A stretch of 35,403 nt of DNA, taken from the NCBI GenBank assembly GCA_022771265.1, contig JALFCG010000058.1:1-35403 (forward strand). Reading direction: 5' to 3'. Made by a program: the position numbers and the translations under genes. This stretch comes from Prevotella sp. Its GTDB lineage: Bacteria; Bacteroidota; Bacteroidia; Bacteroidales; Bacteroidaceae. The notes beneath the pieces are model-generated. The model was not told the origin of the DNA. It saw nothing but the letters and a program-made list of their open reading frames with translations, and made no database searches. Shown piece by piece: positions 28,092 through 35,403 of the stretch; the stretch's first letter is position 1, and every line of letters starts with the position of its first letter.

Positions 28092-28117
28092 GGGCTGTCG
28101 CGAGACAGCTCTTTTTA
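28092..28117 (+). terminator. Intrinsic terminator GGGCTGTC-GCGA-GACAGCTC-TTTTTA
   Basis: 8-bp stem, GNRA tetraloop, T-run. Confidence 0.75.
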
Positions 28118-28145
28118 TTTAGCAGAATTAAATACGATTATAGAT

Positions 28146-29045
28146 ATGAGATATGCTGTTATTGGCACCGGAGCTATCGGAGGCTACTACGGTGCGCGTC
28201 TTGACAAGGCGGGATTTGAGGTTCACTTCCTGCTGCATTCCGACTACAGGTTCGTCGTTGACAACGGGCTGACCGTTGACTCATGCGACGGGTCGTTCCA
28301 TCTGCCTTCGCCGAAGGTTTACGACAACACCGCCTCAATGCCTGAATGCGACGTTGTCATCGTGGCCCTCAAGACCACCAACAACCACCTTCTCCCCTCG
28401 CTTCTTCCTCCGCTCCTCAAGCCCGACACCATCGTGCTGCTCATCCAGAACGGCATCGGCGTAGAAGCCGACGTGGAGAATATGTTCCCCGGACAGCCAC
28501 TTGCCGCAGGACTGGCATTCATCTGCTCGGCAAAGGCTGGGCCAGGACACGTCAACCACCAGTTCTACGGAAACATCAACATCGGCAACTACAGCTGCAC
28601 CGACCTCCAGCGCTTCCAGCAGCTCGTCGACGACTTTCGTGCCGCAGGCATTGGGGCCGCAAGCGTCGGTTATCTTGAGGCAAGATGGAAAAAGGCAGTG
28701 TGGAACATGCCGTTCAACGGAATGACCGTTGCCCTCAACACCACCACCAACCGTCTCCTCTCCTGCGATGCCACCCGTCGTCTCATCTACGACCAGATGC
28801 TCGAAGTAATTGGTGCCGCCAATGCTCTTGGGGTGAATAACATCGACCCGTCGTTTGCCGACAAGATGATTGCCAACACGGTGAAGATGCCTCCTTATTC
28901 GCCAAGCATGAAGCTCGACTACGACTTCCGCCGTCCTATGGAAATCGAATATCTCTATTCCCGCCCGATAGCCGAAGCCAAGGCGGCAGGATTTGCAATG
29001 CCGAAGCTGGAGATGCTCGAAGCTGAGTTGAAGTTCCTTATTTAA
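28146..29045 (+). CDS. Ketopantoate reductase-family protein (2-dehydropantoate 2-reductase, PanE/ApbA)
   Basis: [19 protein letters not shown] Rossmann motif; [26 protein letters not shown]. Confidence 0.88.
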   Translation: MRYAVIGTGAIGGYYGARLDKAGFEVHFLLHSDYRFVVDNGLTVDSCDGSFHLPSPKVYDNTASMPECDVVIVALKTTNNHLLPSLLPPLLKPDTIVLLIQNGIGVEADVENMFPGQPLAAGLAFICSAKAGPGHVNHQFYGNINIGNYSCTDLQRFQQLVDDFRAAGIGAASVGYLEARWKKAVWNMPFNGMTVALNTTTNRLLSCDATRRLIYDQMLEVIGAANALGVNNIDPSFADKMIANTVKMPPYSPSMKLDYDFRRPMEIEYLYSRPIAEAKAAGFAMPKLEMLEAELKFLI

Positions 29046-29640
29046 TTATCTTCAACGCCATCTTTATCACCTGCTCGACAGGAGCGGTCGGGTTGTCCTT
29101 CAATATCTGCAGCACAACCTTCTGCGACGGGGCAGGTGAGAAGCCGAGCATCGTCAACGCACTGACGGCCTCGTCCTTCACCATGTTGTCAACAGGATGG
29201 TCGATAGAGCCTCCCGCAGGTATCTCGTCGGCAATGCCAAGACTCACAATCTTGTCGCGCAGGTCAACGATGATGCGCTGGGCGGTCTTCAGGCCTATGC
29301 CTTTGATGGTCTTGATCATCCGCTCGTTGCCTGTCGAGATGCTGTTGCACAGTTCAGCAGGACTCATCGACGACAGCACCATCCTTGCCGTGTTGGGACC
29401 TACTCCCGACACGGTGATGAGCAACAGGAACATCTCGCGTTCTTTTTTCGACGCAAACCCGAACAGCACGTGCGCATCCTCTCTTATCGACTCGTAAGCG
29501 TACAGTTTCACCTCTTTCTTTCCCTGTATGGCAGTATAACTGTTGAGCGAAATGTTCATTGCATATCCCACTCCCGCAGCTTCAACCACAGCCATTGCCG
29601 GTGTCAACTCGGCAAGTTCACCTTTTATATAGTCAATCAT
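29038..29640 (-). CDS. ruvA: Holliday junction branch migration protein RuvA
   Basis: [67 protein letters not shown]. Confidence 0.95.
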   Translation of the reverse strand: MIDYIKGELAELTPAMAVVEAAGVGYAMNISLNSYTAIQGKKEVKLYAYESIREDAHVLFGFASKKEREMFLLLITVSGVGPNTARMVLSSMSPAELCNSISTGNERMIKTIKGIGLKTAQRIIVDLRDKIVSLGIADEIPAGGSIDHPVDNMVKDEAVSALTMLGFSPAPSQKVVLQILKDNPTAPVEQVIKMALKIIK

Positions 29641-29793
29641 GTCAGTATGTTCAAATTATTAATTCCACATTAATTAAAACGTTTTTGCTTACGGATTATT
29701 GTTTTAAGGCATAATAAAAATAACAATTCAACAAAATCGTGGCAAAATATTATTTTTTTATTCCAAATTGACAGATATTTCACGAAAAAACAG

Positions 29794-29801
29794 TAATTTT
29801 G
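29794..29801 (+). promoter_or_regulatory. -7 box TAATTTTG for ddh
   Basis: TAnnTTTG consensus; favours translation start at 29845 over 29815. Confidence 0.5.
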
Positions 29802-29844
29802 CAACCGAAAAGAAATGAATGACAAACAAGCAACAATAAAAGAA

Positions 29845-30744
29845 ATGAAAAAAATCAGAGCAGCCGTAGTAGGCTACGGCAACATCGGGAAATACACCGT
29901 GCAAGCTCTCGAAGCTGCAGGTGACTTTGAAATAGCTGGCATCGTTAGACGTAATGGTGCTGAAAACAAGCCAGTCGAACTGGCACAGTATGAAGTGGTA
30001 AAGAACATTCGCGAACTGAAGGACGTTGACGTCGCCATACTCGCCGCACCGACACGTTCCTGCCCAGAATTCGCAAAGGACATCCTGCCACTCGGCATCA
30101 ACACCGTTGACAGTTTCGACATCCACACCAGCATTCTTGACTACCGTCGCGAACTCATGCCAATCAACAAGGAGACCAACACCGTGTCGGTCATAGCAGC
30201 CGGCTGGGACCCAGGTTCTGACTCCGTGGTACGCACTCTCATGCAGAGTCTCGCTCCTAAAGGTCTGAGCTACACCAACTTCGGCCCAGGCATGTCGATG
30301 GGACACTCTGTTTGCGTGCGCTCAAAGGAAGGCGTGAAAAACGCACTCTCCATGACTATACCTCTCGGAGAAGGAATCCACCGACGCATGGTTTACGTTG
30401 AACTCGAAGAGGGCTACAAGCTCGAAGACGTCACGAAAGCCATCAAGGCAGACCCATATTTCGCCAACGACGAAACCCACGTGTTCCAAGTGGCTTCGGT
30501 CGACGACGTTCGCGACATGGGGCATGGAGTGAACCTCGTGCGCAAAGGAGTCAGCGGACAGACCCAGAACCAGCGCCTGGAGTTCAACATGAGCATCAAC
30601 AACCCAGCCCTCACCGGCCAGGTGCTCGTCAACGTTGCCCGCGCAACCATGCGCCTGCAGCCAGGTTGCTACACCATGATAGAGATTCCGGTCATCGACA
30701 TGCTCGAAGGCGACCGCGAAGACCTCATCGCACACCTCGTGTAA
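29845..30744 (+). CDS. ddh: meso-diaminopimelate D-dehydrogenase
   Basis: KKIRAAVVGYGNIGKYTVQALEAAGDFEIAGIVRR; AGWDPGSDSVVRTL; FGPGMSMGHS. Confidence 0.9.
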   Translation: MKKIRAAVVGYGNIGKYTVQALEAAGDFEIAGIVRRNGAENKPVELAQYEVVKNIRELKDVDVAILAAPTRSCPEFAKDILPLGINTVDSFDIHTSILDYRRELMPINKETNTVSVIAAGWDPGSDSVVRTLMQSLAPKGLSYTNFGPGMSMGHSVCVRSKEGVKNALSMTIPLGEGIHRRMVYVELEEGYKLEDVTKAIKADPYFANDETHVFQVASVDDVRDMGHGVNLVRKGVSGQTQNQRLEFNMSINNPALTGQVLVNVARATMRLQPGCYTMIEIPVIDMLEGDREDLIAHLV

Positions 30745-30786
30745 TTTTGACCACCCACACACAAAAACAATATCATAAAACCACGA

Positions 30787-30837
30787 CAGAAGGGGAGTTA
30801 AGAGACATTATTGTCGATTAACGCCCTTTTTTTTATT
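30787..30837 (+). terminator. Terminator-like hairpin downstream of ddh
   Basis: aggggagttaa...ttaacgcccttttttttatt imperfect stem followed by T8. Confidence 0.55.
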
Positions 30838-30866
30838 CTTTTATTTGATATATACGTTTTTTTGTC

Positions 30867-30874
30867 TATCTTTG
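30867..30874 (+). promoter_or_regulatory. -7 box TATCTTTG for GH3 gene, with TTTG -33 element at 30844-30847
   Basis: TTTG-N19-TATCTTTG. Confidence 0.65.
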
Positions 30875-30915
30875 CACACACAAACAACGTAACAACAACT
30901 TTAATCTCATTTCAT

Positions 30916-33261
30916 ATGAATATCAAAACCACATTACTGACCTTGGCCGCAGGAATCACAATGACTGTAGCGGCACAACAACCACCACAGTTAAATGCCG
31001 ACAACATCGACCAAGTACTAAAAGCCATGACGCTTGAAGAAAAAGCCACTCTACTCGTCGGGGCTACCAACCAAAGCGATGCTGGAAGCGGAGCTATGGT
31101 CGGACAAACAAAAAAACTCGTGCCCGGAGCCGCTGGTGTTACTGCCGCCATTCCACGACTCGGCATACCTATGCTCGTACTCGCCGACGGACCTGCAGGA
31201 GTGCGCATCGACCCACTAAGAGAAGGCGACAACAATACTTACTACGCTACAGGATTTCCTGTCGGCTCAACACTCGCGTCAACCTGGAACACTCGGCTCG
31301 TGGAAGAAGTTGGACGAGCCATAGGCAACGAGACGCGCGAATATGGCGTTGACGTGATACTTGGTCCTGGAGTGAACCTGCATCGCAACCCTCTCTGCGG
31401 ACGTAACTTTGAGTATTATTCAGAAGACCCACTGCTCACTGGCCGCATTGCAGCTGCTTACATCTGTGGAGTGCAAAGCCAAGGAGTAGGAACAAGCATA
31501 AAGCACTTTGCCGTAAACTCACAAGAGACCGACCGTACGCGTGTGGACGAGCGACTTTCTAAGCGAGCCCTGCGCGAGCTCTATCTGCGCGGATTCGAGA
31601 TTGCCATCCGCGAGAGCGACCCTTGGACCGTCATGTCATCATACAACAAGATCAATGGAGAGTATGCACAGGAGAGCTATGCACTTCTCACCGACATCCT
31701 GCGCCATGACTGGGGGTTCCGCGGTATGGTCATGACCGACTGGACCGGCCTGCGCAACACCGCCGCACAGGTTCATGCTGGCAACGACCTGATGGAGCCA
31801 GGATATGAAAACCAGATTGAGGACATAATAAACAGTGTGAAATCAGGAAAGCTGAAGGAGAGCGACATGGACATTTGTGTGCGCCGAATACTCGAGCTTT
31901 GCGTGCGCTCGCCAAAGATGAACGGAGTGGCTTTCACTAACAAACCAGACCTGAAAGCTCACGCACAAGTGACACGACAGTCTGCTGCAGAAGGCATGGT
32001 ACTGCTGAAGAACTCCGGTGTCCTGCCGATGCACAATATTAATAAGGTGGCGCTATTTGGTGTCAACTCCTACGACTTCCTCCACTGTGGATGCGGATCG
32101 GGCAATGTCAACGTGCCTTACGTCATCGACATGGTGAAAGGCCTGAAAAATGCTGGCATCTCGACGACAAAGACGCTCACCGACATCTATCAGAAGTATG
32201 TTGAGTATGCCCGTGTGAAGTTCGAAGCTGACCGCGAGACAACCAAGTGGTTCCAGATGCCACAGTTCGGAAAGGTGAAACTGCCAGAGATAGAAATCTC
32301 GCAACGCTGCATCAACGAGACCTGTCCCGAGGCCGACGCTGCCATCATCACTATCGGTCGTCAGGCTGGTGAAGGAATGGACCGCGACATTAAGAATGAG
32401 TTCAACCTCACCGACCTTGAACGCGACATGATATTCCGCGTCAGCGACGCTTTCCGTCTGGCAGGAAAACCGGTAATCGTAATCCTCAACTCAGGTTCAG
32501 TGGTCGAGACAGTGTCGTGGCGCGACCGTGTCGATGCCATACTCATGGCATGGCAGCCGGGCGAGGAAGGCGGCAACACTGTGGCTGACATTCTCACCGG
32601 AAAGGTGTGTCCATCAGGCAAGCTCACCATGACATGGCCTGTTACAGCCTTCGACCATCCTTCCACAGCCAACTTCCCGCAGGACGAGCTCTCGCTCTAC
32701 TCCTACCGCGAAATGAAAGGCTGGGGCTCACCGATGAAAGGCTTCGACTACACCAACCACGAGGAGGACATCTACGTAGGCTACCGCTATTTCGACACCT
32801 TCGGCAAGCCCGTAGCCTATCCTTTCGGCTTCGGTCTCAGCTATACATCTTTCTCCTACACTAAGCCTGTGGCAAAAGTCGCTGGCGACAACGTGGAGAT
32901 AAGTGTTTCAGTCAAAAACATCGGTTCTATGGAAGGTAAAGAAGTAGTACAGATATATGTCGCCGCACCTGAGGCAGGACTGGAGAAGCCAGCCAAGGAA
33001 CTGAAGTCGTTTGCCAAGACTCACTCGCTCAAGCCTGGCGAGAGCGAGACGCTGAAGATGAACATCCCCATCCGCGACCTCGCCTCTTACGACGAGCAGA
33101 ACAGCCAGTGGCTCGTAGCTCCAGGCAAATACACCCTCAGCGTCGCCTCCAACATCAACGACATTCGCGGCACCGCGACAGTCCAGCTGAAGCAATACAC
33201 CGAGAAGACCTCCGATGTCCTCTCCCCACGCGACCCCCTGAACCTTCTCAAAAGGAAATAA
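30916..33261 (+). CDS. Glycoside hydrolase family 3 (beta-glucosidase-type), exported
   Basis: MNIKTTLLTLAAGITMTVAA signal; GH3 motifs KHFAVNSQETDR, GFRGMVMTDWTGL; C-terminal Fn3-like domain; ORF-track start 30811 lies upstream of promoter. Confidence 0.93.
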   Translation: MNIKTTLLTLAAGITMTVAAQQPPQLNADNIDQVLKAMTLEEKATLLVGATNQSDAGSGAMVGQTKKLVPGAAGVTAAIPRLGIPMLVLADGPAGVRIDPLREGDNNTYYATGFPVGSTLASTWNTRLVEEVGRAIGNETREYGVDVILGPGVNLHRNPLCGRNFEYYSEDPLLTGRIAAAYICGVQSQGVGTSIKHFAVNSQETDRTRVDERLSKRALRELYLRGFEIAIRESDPWTVMSSYNKINGEYAQESYALLTDILRHDWGFRGMVMTDWTGLRNTAAQVHAGNDLMEPGYENQIEDIINSVKSGKLKESDMDICVRRILELCVRSPKMNGVAFTNKPDLKAHAQVTRQSAAEGMVLLKNSGVLPMHNINKVALFGVNSYDFLHCGCGSGNVNVPYVIDMVKGLKNAGISTTKTLTDIYQKYVEYARVKFEADRETTKWFQMPQFGKVKLPEIEISQRCINETCPEADAAIITIGRQAGEGMDRDIKNEFNLTDLERDMIFRVSDAFRLAGKPVIVILNSGSVVETVSWRDRVDAILMAWQPGEEGGNTVADILTGKVCPSGKLTMTWPVTAFDHPSTANFPQDELSLYSYREMKGWGSPMKGFDYTNHEEDIYVGYRYFDTFGKPVAYPFGFGLSYTSFSYTKPVAKVAGDNVEISVSVKNIGSMEGKEVVQIYVAAPEAGLEKPAKELKSFAKTHSLKPGESETLKMNIPIRDLASYDEQNSQWLVAPGKYTLSVASNINDIRGTATVQLKQYTEKTSDVLSPRDPLNLLKRK

Positions 33262-33299
33262 AACATGCTGCAAAACATGATTTCACACCACACAATAAT

Positions 33300-33335
33300 A
33301 AAGAGAGGCAGTCCTTCTGCCTCTCTTTATTTTAT
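33300..33335 (+). terminator. Intrinsic terminator of GH3 gene
   Basis: AAAGAGAGGCAG-tcctt-CTGCCTCTCTTT, 12-bp perfect stem followed by ATTTTAT. Confidence 0.85.
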
Positions 33336-33729
33336 AAAAAAGCCGATATAACACGAGACAAACACTTTTGTTAAGTTAGATTAATTGAATCGGCTTGGCA
33401 TGGCATTAAGGTTAAAAAGATGTTAATCATCTCCAGTTTTCGCATATTAAAATTGAAAAATTTGCATCCGATTTTTTAATGGCTAAAATAATGTCATAAA
33501 AGAAAAGCCGAATCGCTTGAAAGGACGTAGGCAAATAATAATTACTCAAGCTTCGCATATAGATTACTGGATAGTAAGGAAAGCCCACAACCTATGGTGT
33601 GGCTCACAACGAATAATGGAACATTGAGCAAAACAAGGTGAGAATAGACGACTTGTAGAATTTATTGTTTTCGGTACCGATTTGGGGAATATTTCTCTGT
33701 TTTTCAATACGGATTTTGGGAATTATTCG

Positions 33730-33737
33730 TATCTTTG
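33730..33737 (+). promoter_or_regulatory. -7 box TATCTTTG without a convincing downstream ORF
   Basis: TAnnTTTG consensus; nearest ATG (33756) opens only a 10-codon ORF. Confidence 0.35.
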
Positions 33738-33894
33738 TCACCAAGATCAGAGTATATGGAAATGCGGTCTTTGGTTTCGTTGGCTTGACTGTGGCGGTAA
33801 GCATCTCTCCACATGGTTTCATCATCTCGTGCCTATCAAGGTTGCATGGAAAAATACATATATGCAATACGCCATCGTGGAGACGCTTTCCGCA

Positions 33895-33997
33895 TGAATG
33901 TAGGGTGAATGTAGAATGAATGTAGGGTTGGAAGGCACCCTACATTATGCAAATTGCAGATTATCAGCGACTAAGATACAAATAATGTAGGGTGTAG
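33895..33997. repeat. AATGTAGGGTG short repeats plus inverted copy
   Basis: aatgtagggtgaatgtagaatgaatgtaggg ... caccctacatta ... taatgtagggtg. Confidence 0.75.
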
Positions 33998-34031
33998 AGT
34001 GTCAGCGGAGCTGGCTTATATACGACGCGGA

Positions 34032-34113
34032 AGAGACTACAGTCGCGATTTAGCGTAACGTCTCTTGCGAGACTGCCACGGTTATGACAGGCGACTGTCG
34101 TAAGTTGACAGTC
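34032..34113. other. Hairpin-rich non-coding segment with alternative pairings
   Basis: GTCTC-ttgc-GAGAC, GACTGTC-gtaagtt-GACAGTC, CAGTCGC...GCGACTG. Confidence 0.5.
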
Positions 34114-34196
34114 GGCGAAACATAAGTTATCTTTAATAACAGCATAAGCTATCGTCTCAACTTTCGGAAGTAATGGAACTTAAGTTAATAATACAT

Positions 34197-34235
34197 AAAA
34201 GTTACCTTAGGGTAAATTACCCTTGGGTAACTTTT
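34197..34235. promoter_or_regulatory. 39-bp near-perfect palindrome (putative operator) at ATPase promoter
   Basis: AAAAGTTACCttAGGGTAA-a-TTACCCttGGGTAACTTTT, 17 of 19 arm positions paired. Confidence 0.7.
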
Positions 34236-34237
34236 TG

Positions 34238-34245
34238 TATATTTG
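34238..34245 (+). promoter_or_regulatory. -7 box TATATTTG for ATPase gene
   Basis: TAnnTTTG consensus 33 nt upstream of ATG. Confidence 0.6.
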
Positions 34246-34278
34246 CATCCAGATAATGACATATATATAAATTTTGAT

Positions 34279-35403
34279 ATGGCAGGACTAATAAAGTCAC
34301 CATTCCAGTTTGGCACTCTTGCCACAAAGGATAATTTTATAGACCGCGTGGAAGACAGGGCATTGCTGAAGCAACTGCTTTCCTCGCATATTAACACCAT
34401 GCTTGTTTCGCCAAGAAGATGGGGCAAGTCGTCGTTGGTAAAAATGTCTATGGACGAATTGCAAGCTGAAGACAAATCGGTTAGGGTTTGTTATATAGAT
34501 GCTTTCAGTATAGCTTCGGAAGAGGAGTTTTATCGGGTTTTTGCAAGTCATGTCATTTCTTGTACCTCCACCAAGATTGAACGTTGGATAAGTGATGCAA
34601 AGAAATGGCTTACAGGTGTGGTGCCACAGATAGTTGTGAATGATCAGGTGACCGACTTTCTGGCTTTCGACCTGCGTTATGTACCGAGGGAGAACGACAA
34701 AAACACGATTTTGCAGCTCCCGGAATTGTTGGGTAAAGAGAAGGGGATTCATATAATTGTATGCATAGATGAATTCCAACAACTCGCCAATTTGCCGCAA
34801 TATAAGGACATGGAGGGGAAAATGCGTTCTGCATGGCAACAGCAGGAACACGTATCGTATTGTTTCTACGGAAGCAAAAGGACTATGATGCTTGAGATAT
34901 TCAATAATTCCAACAGTCCTTTTTATCGTTTCGGACAGGTTATCTTTATGGGCAAAATAGCCAAGGAAGACTGGATTCCATTCATCACCTCGTCGTTTGA
35001 GAAAACGGGCAAGAAATGTTCTGAAGAATATGCATCAAGAATATGTGACATTGTAGAGTGTCATTCTTGGTATTTGCAGCAGGTGTGTTATTTTATTTGG
35101 AGTTATACGGCAACCGAAGTGAACGAGGAATCATTCAGTAGAGGATTAAGGCAGACTATAAACATAAACACACCTATGTTTCAGAATGACACAGAGAATC
35201 TTTCGTTTAGCCAAATTGAAATGCTTAAAGCTATCAGTAACGGTGAGACAAAACTGTCGTCTGATGATGTTAAGCGCAGATATTCTCTCGGCAATCCAAA
35301 CACGATAACAAAAAACAAACTCGCATTAGTAAAACGCGACATACTTGACAACGACAAGGGCGTTTTGACTTTTGTTGACCCGCTCTATCGTATTTGGTTA
35401 AAA
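34279..35403 (+). CDS. AAA / archaeal-type (ATPase_2-like) ATP-binding protein, incomplete at window end
   Basis: 375 codons open to the window edge (absent from ORF track because no stop); MAGLIKSPFQFGTLATKDNFIDRVEDRALLKQLL, Walker A-like VSPRRWGKSSLV, Walker B-like IIVCIDEFQQ, C-terminal wHTH-like FSQIEMLKAISNGETKLSSDDVKRRYSLGNPNTITKNKLALVKRDIL. Confidence 0.88.
   Translation, partial: MAGLIKSPFQFGTLATKDNFIDRVEDRALLKQLLSSHINTMLVSPRRWGKSSLVKMSMDELQAEDKSVRVCYIDAFSIASEEEFYRVFASHVISCTSTKIERWISDAKKWLTGVVPQIVVNDQVTDFLAFDLRYVPRENDKNTILQLPELLGKEKGIHIIVCIDEFQQLANLPQYKDMEGKMRSAWQQQEHVSYCFYGSKRTMMLEIFNNSNSPFYRFGQVIFMGKIAKEDWIPFITSSFEKTGKKCSEEYASRICDIVECHSWYLQQVCYFIWSYTATEVNEESFSRGLRQTININTPMFQNDTENLSFSQIEMLKAISNGETKLSSDDVKRRYSLGNPNTITKNKLALVKRDILDNDKGVLTFVDPLYRIWLK

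Noticed and set aside
30811-30915. Upstream start (30811) for the GH3 gene
   Set aside because: Promoter TTTG-N19-TATCTTTG at 30844-30874 lies inside this stretch and the signal peptide starts at 30916.

Overview
Bacteroidota-type (Prevotella-like) chromosomal window. This rests on recurrent TAnnTTTG -7 promoter boxes and on protein families. It is mostly ordinary housekeeping and metabolic genes: GH31 alpha-xylosidase-like, DUF349, CorA, PepD, UPF0104-type membrane protein, MaoC, SLC13 permease, cyclophilin, a CusB-CusA-TolC heavy-metal efflux operon with a His-rich accessory ORF, RsmA, tRNA-Gln(CTG), HI0933-type flavoprotein, PTPS/QueD-like protein, TonB receptor, a propeller/AraC sensor-regulator, LacI regulator, PanE-like, RuvA, Ddh and GH3. 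A last AAA/archaeal-type ATPase runs off the right edge and is missing from the supplied ORF track. Most notable observations: (1) mutually exclusive hairpins just upstream of the CorA start codon; (2) a propeller-Y_Y_Y-TM-AraC regulator that lost its kinase and receiver modules, with a DHp-like relic whose phospho-acceptor His appears to be Gly; (3) the terminal ATPase gene with a near-perfect 39-bp palindrome abutting its promoter, downstream of ~0.9 kb of structured, repeat-bearing, gene-poor DNA; (4) a one-base frameshift in the SLC13 permease; (5) a LacI operator-like palindrome over the lacI promoter and a second copy inside a short promoter-terminator unit; (6) several intergenic purine-rich repeat arrays arranged as inverted pairs. 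All functional statements come from reading the sequence only; no database search or folding was run.
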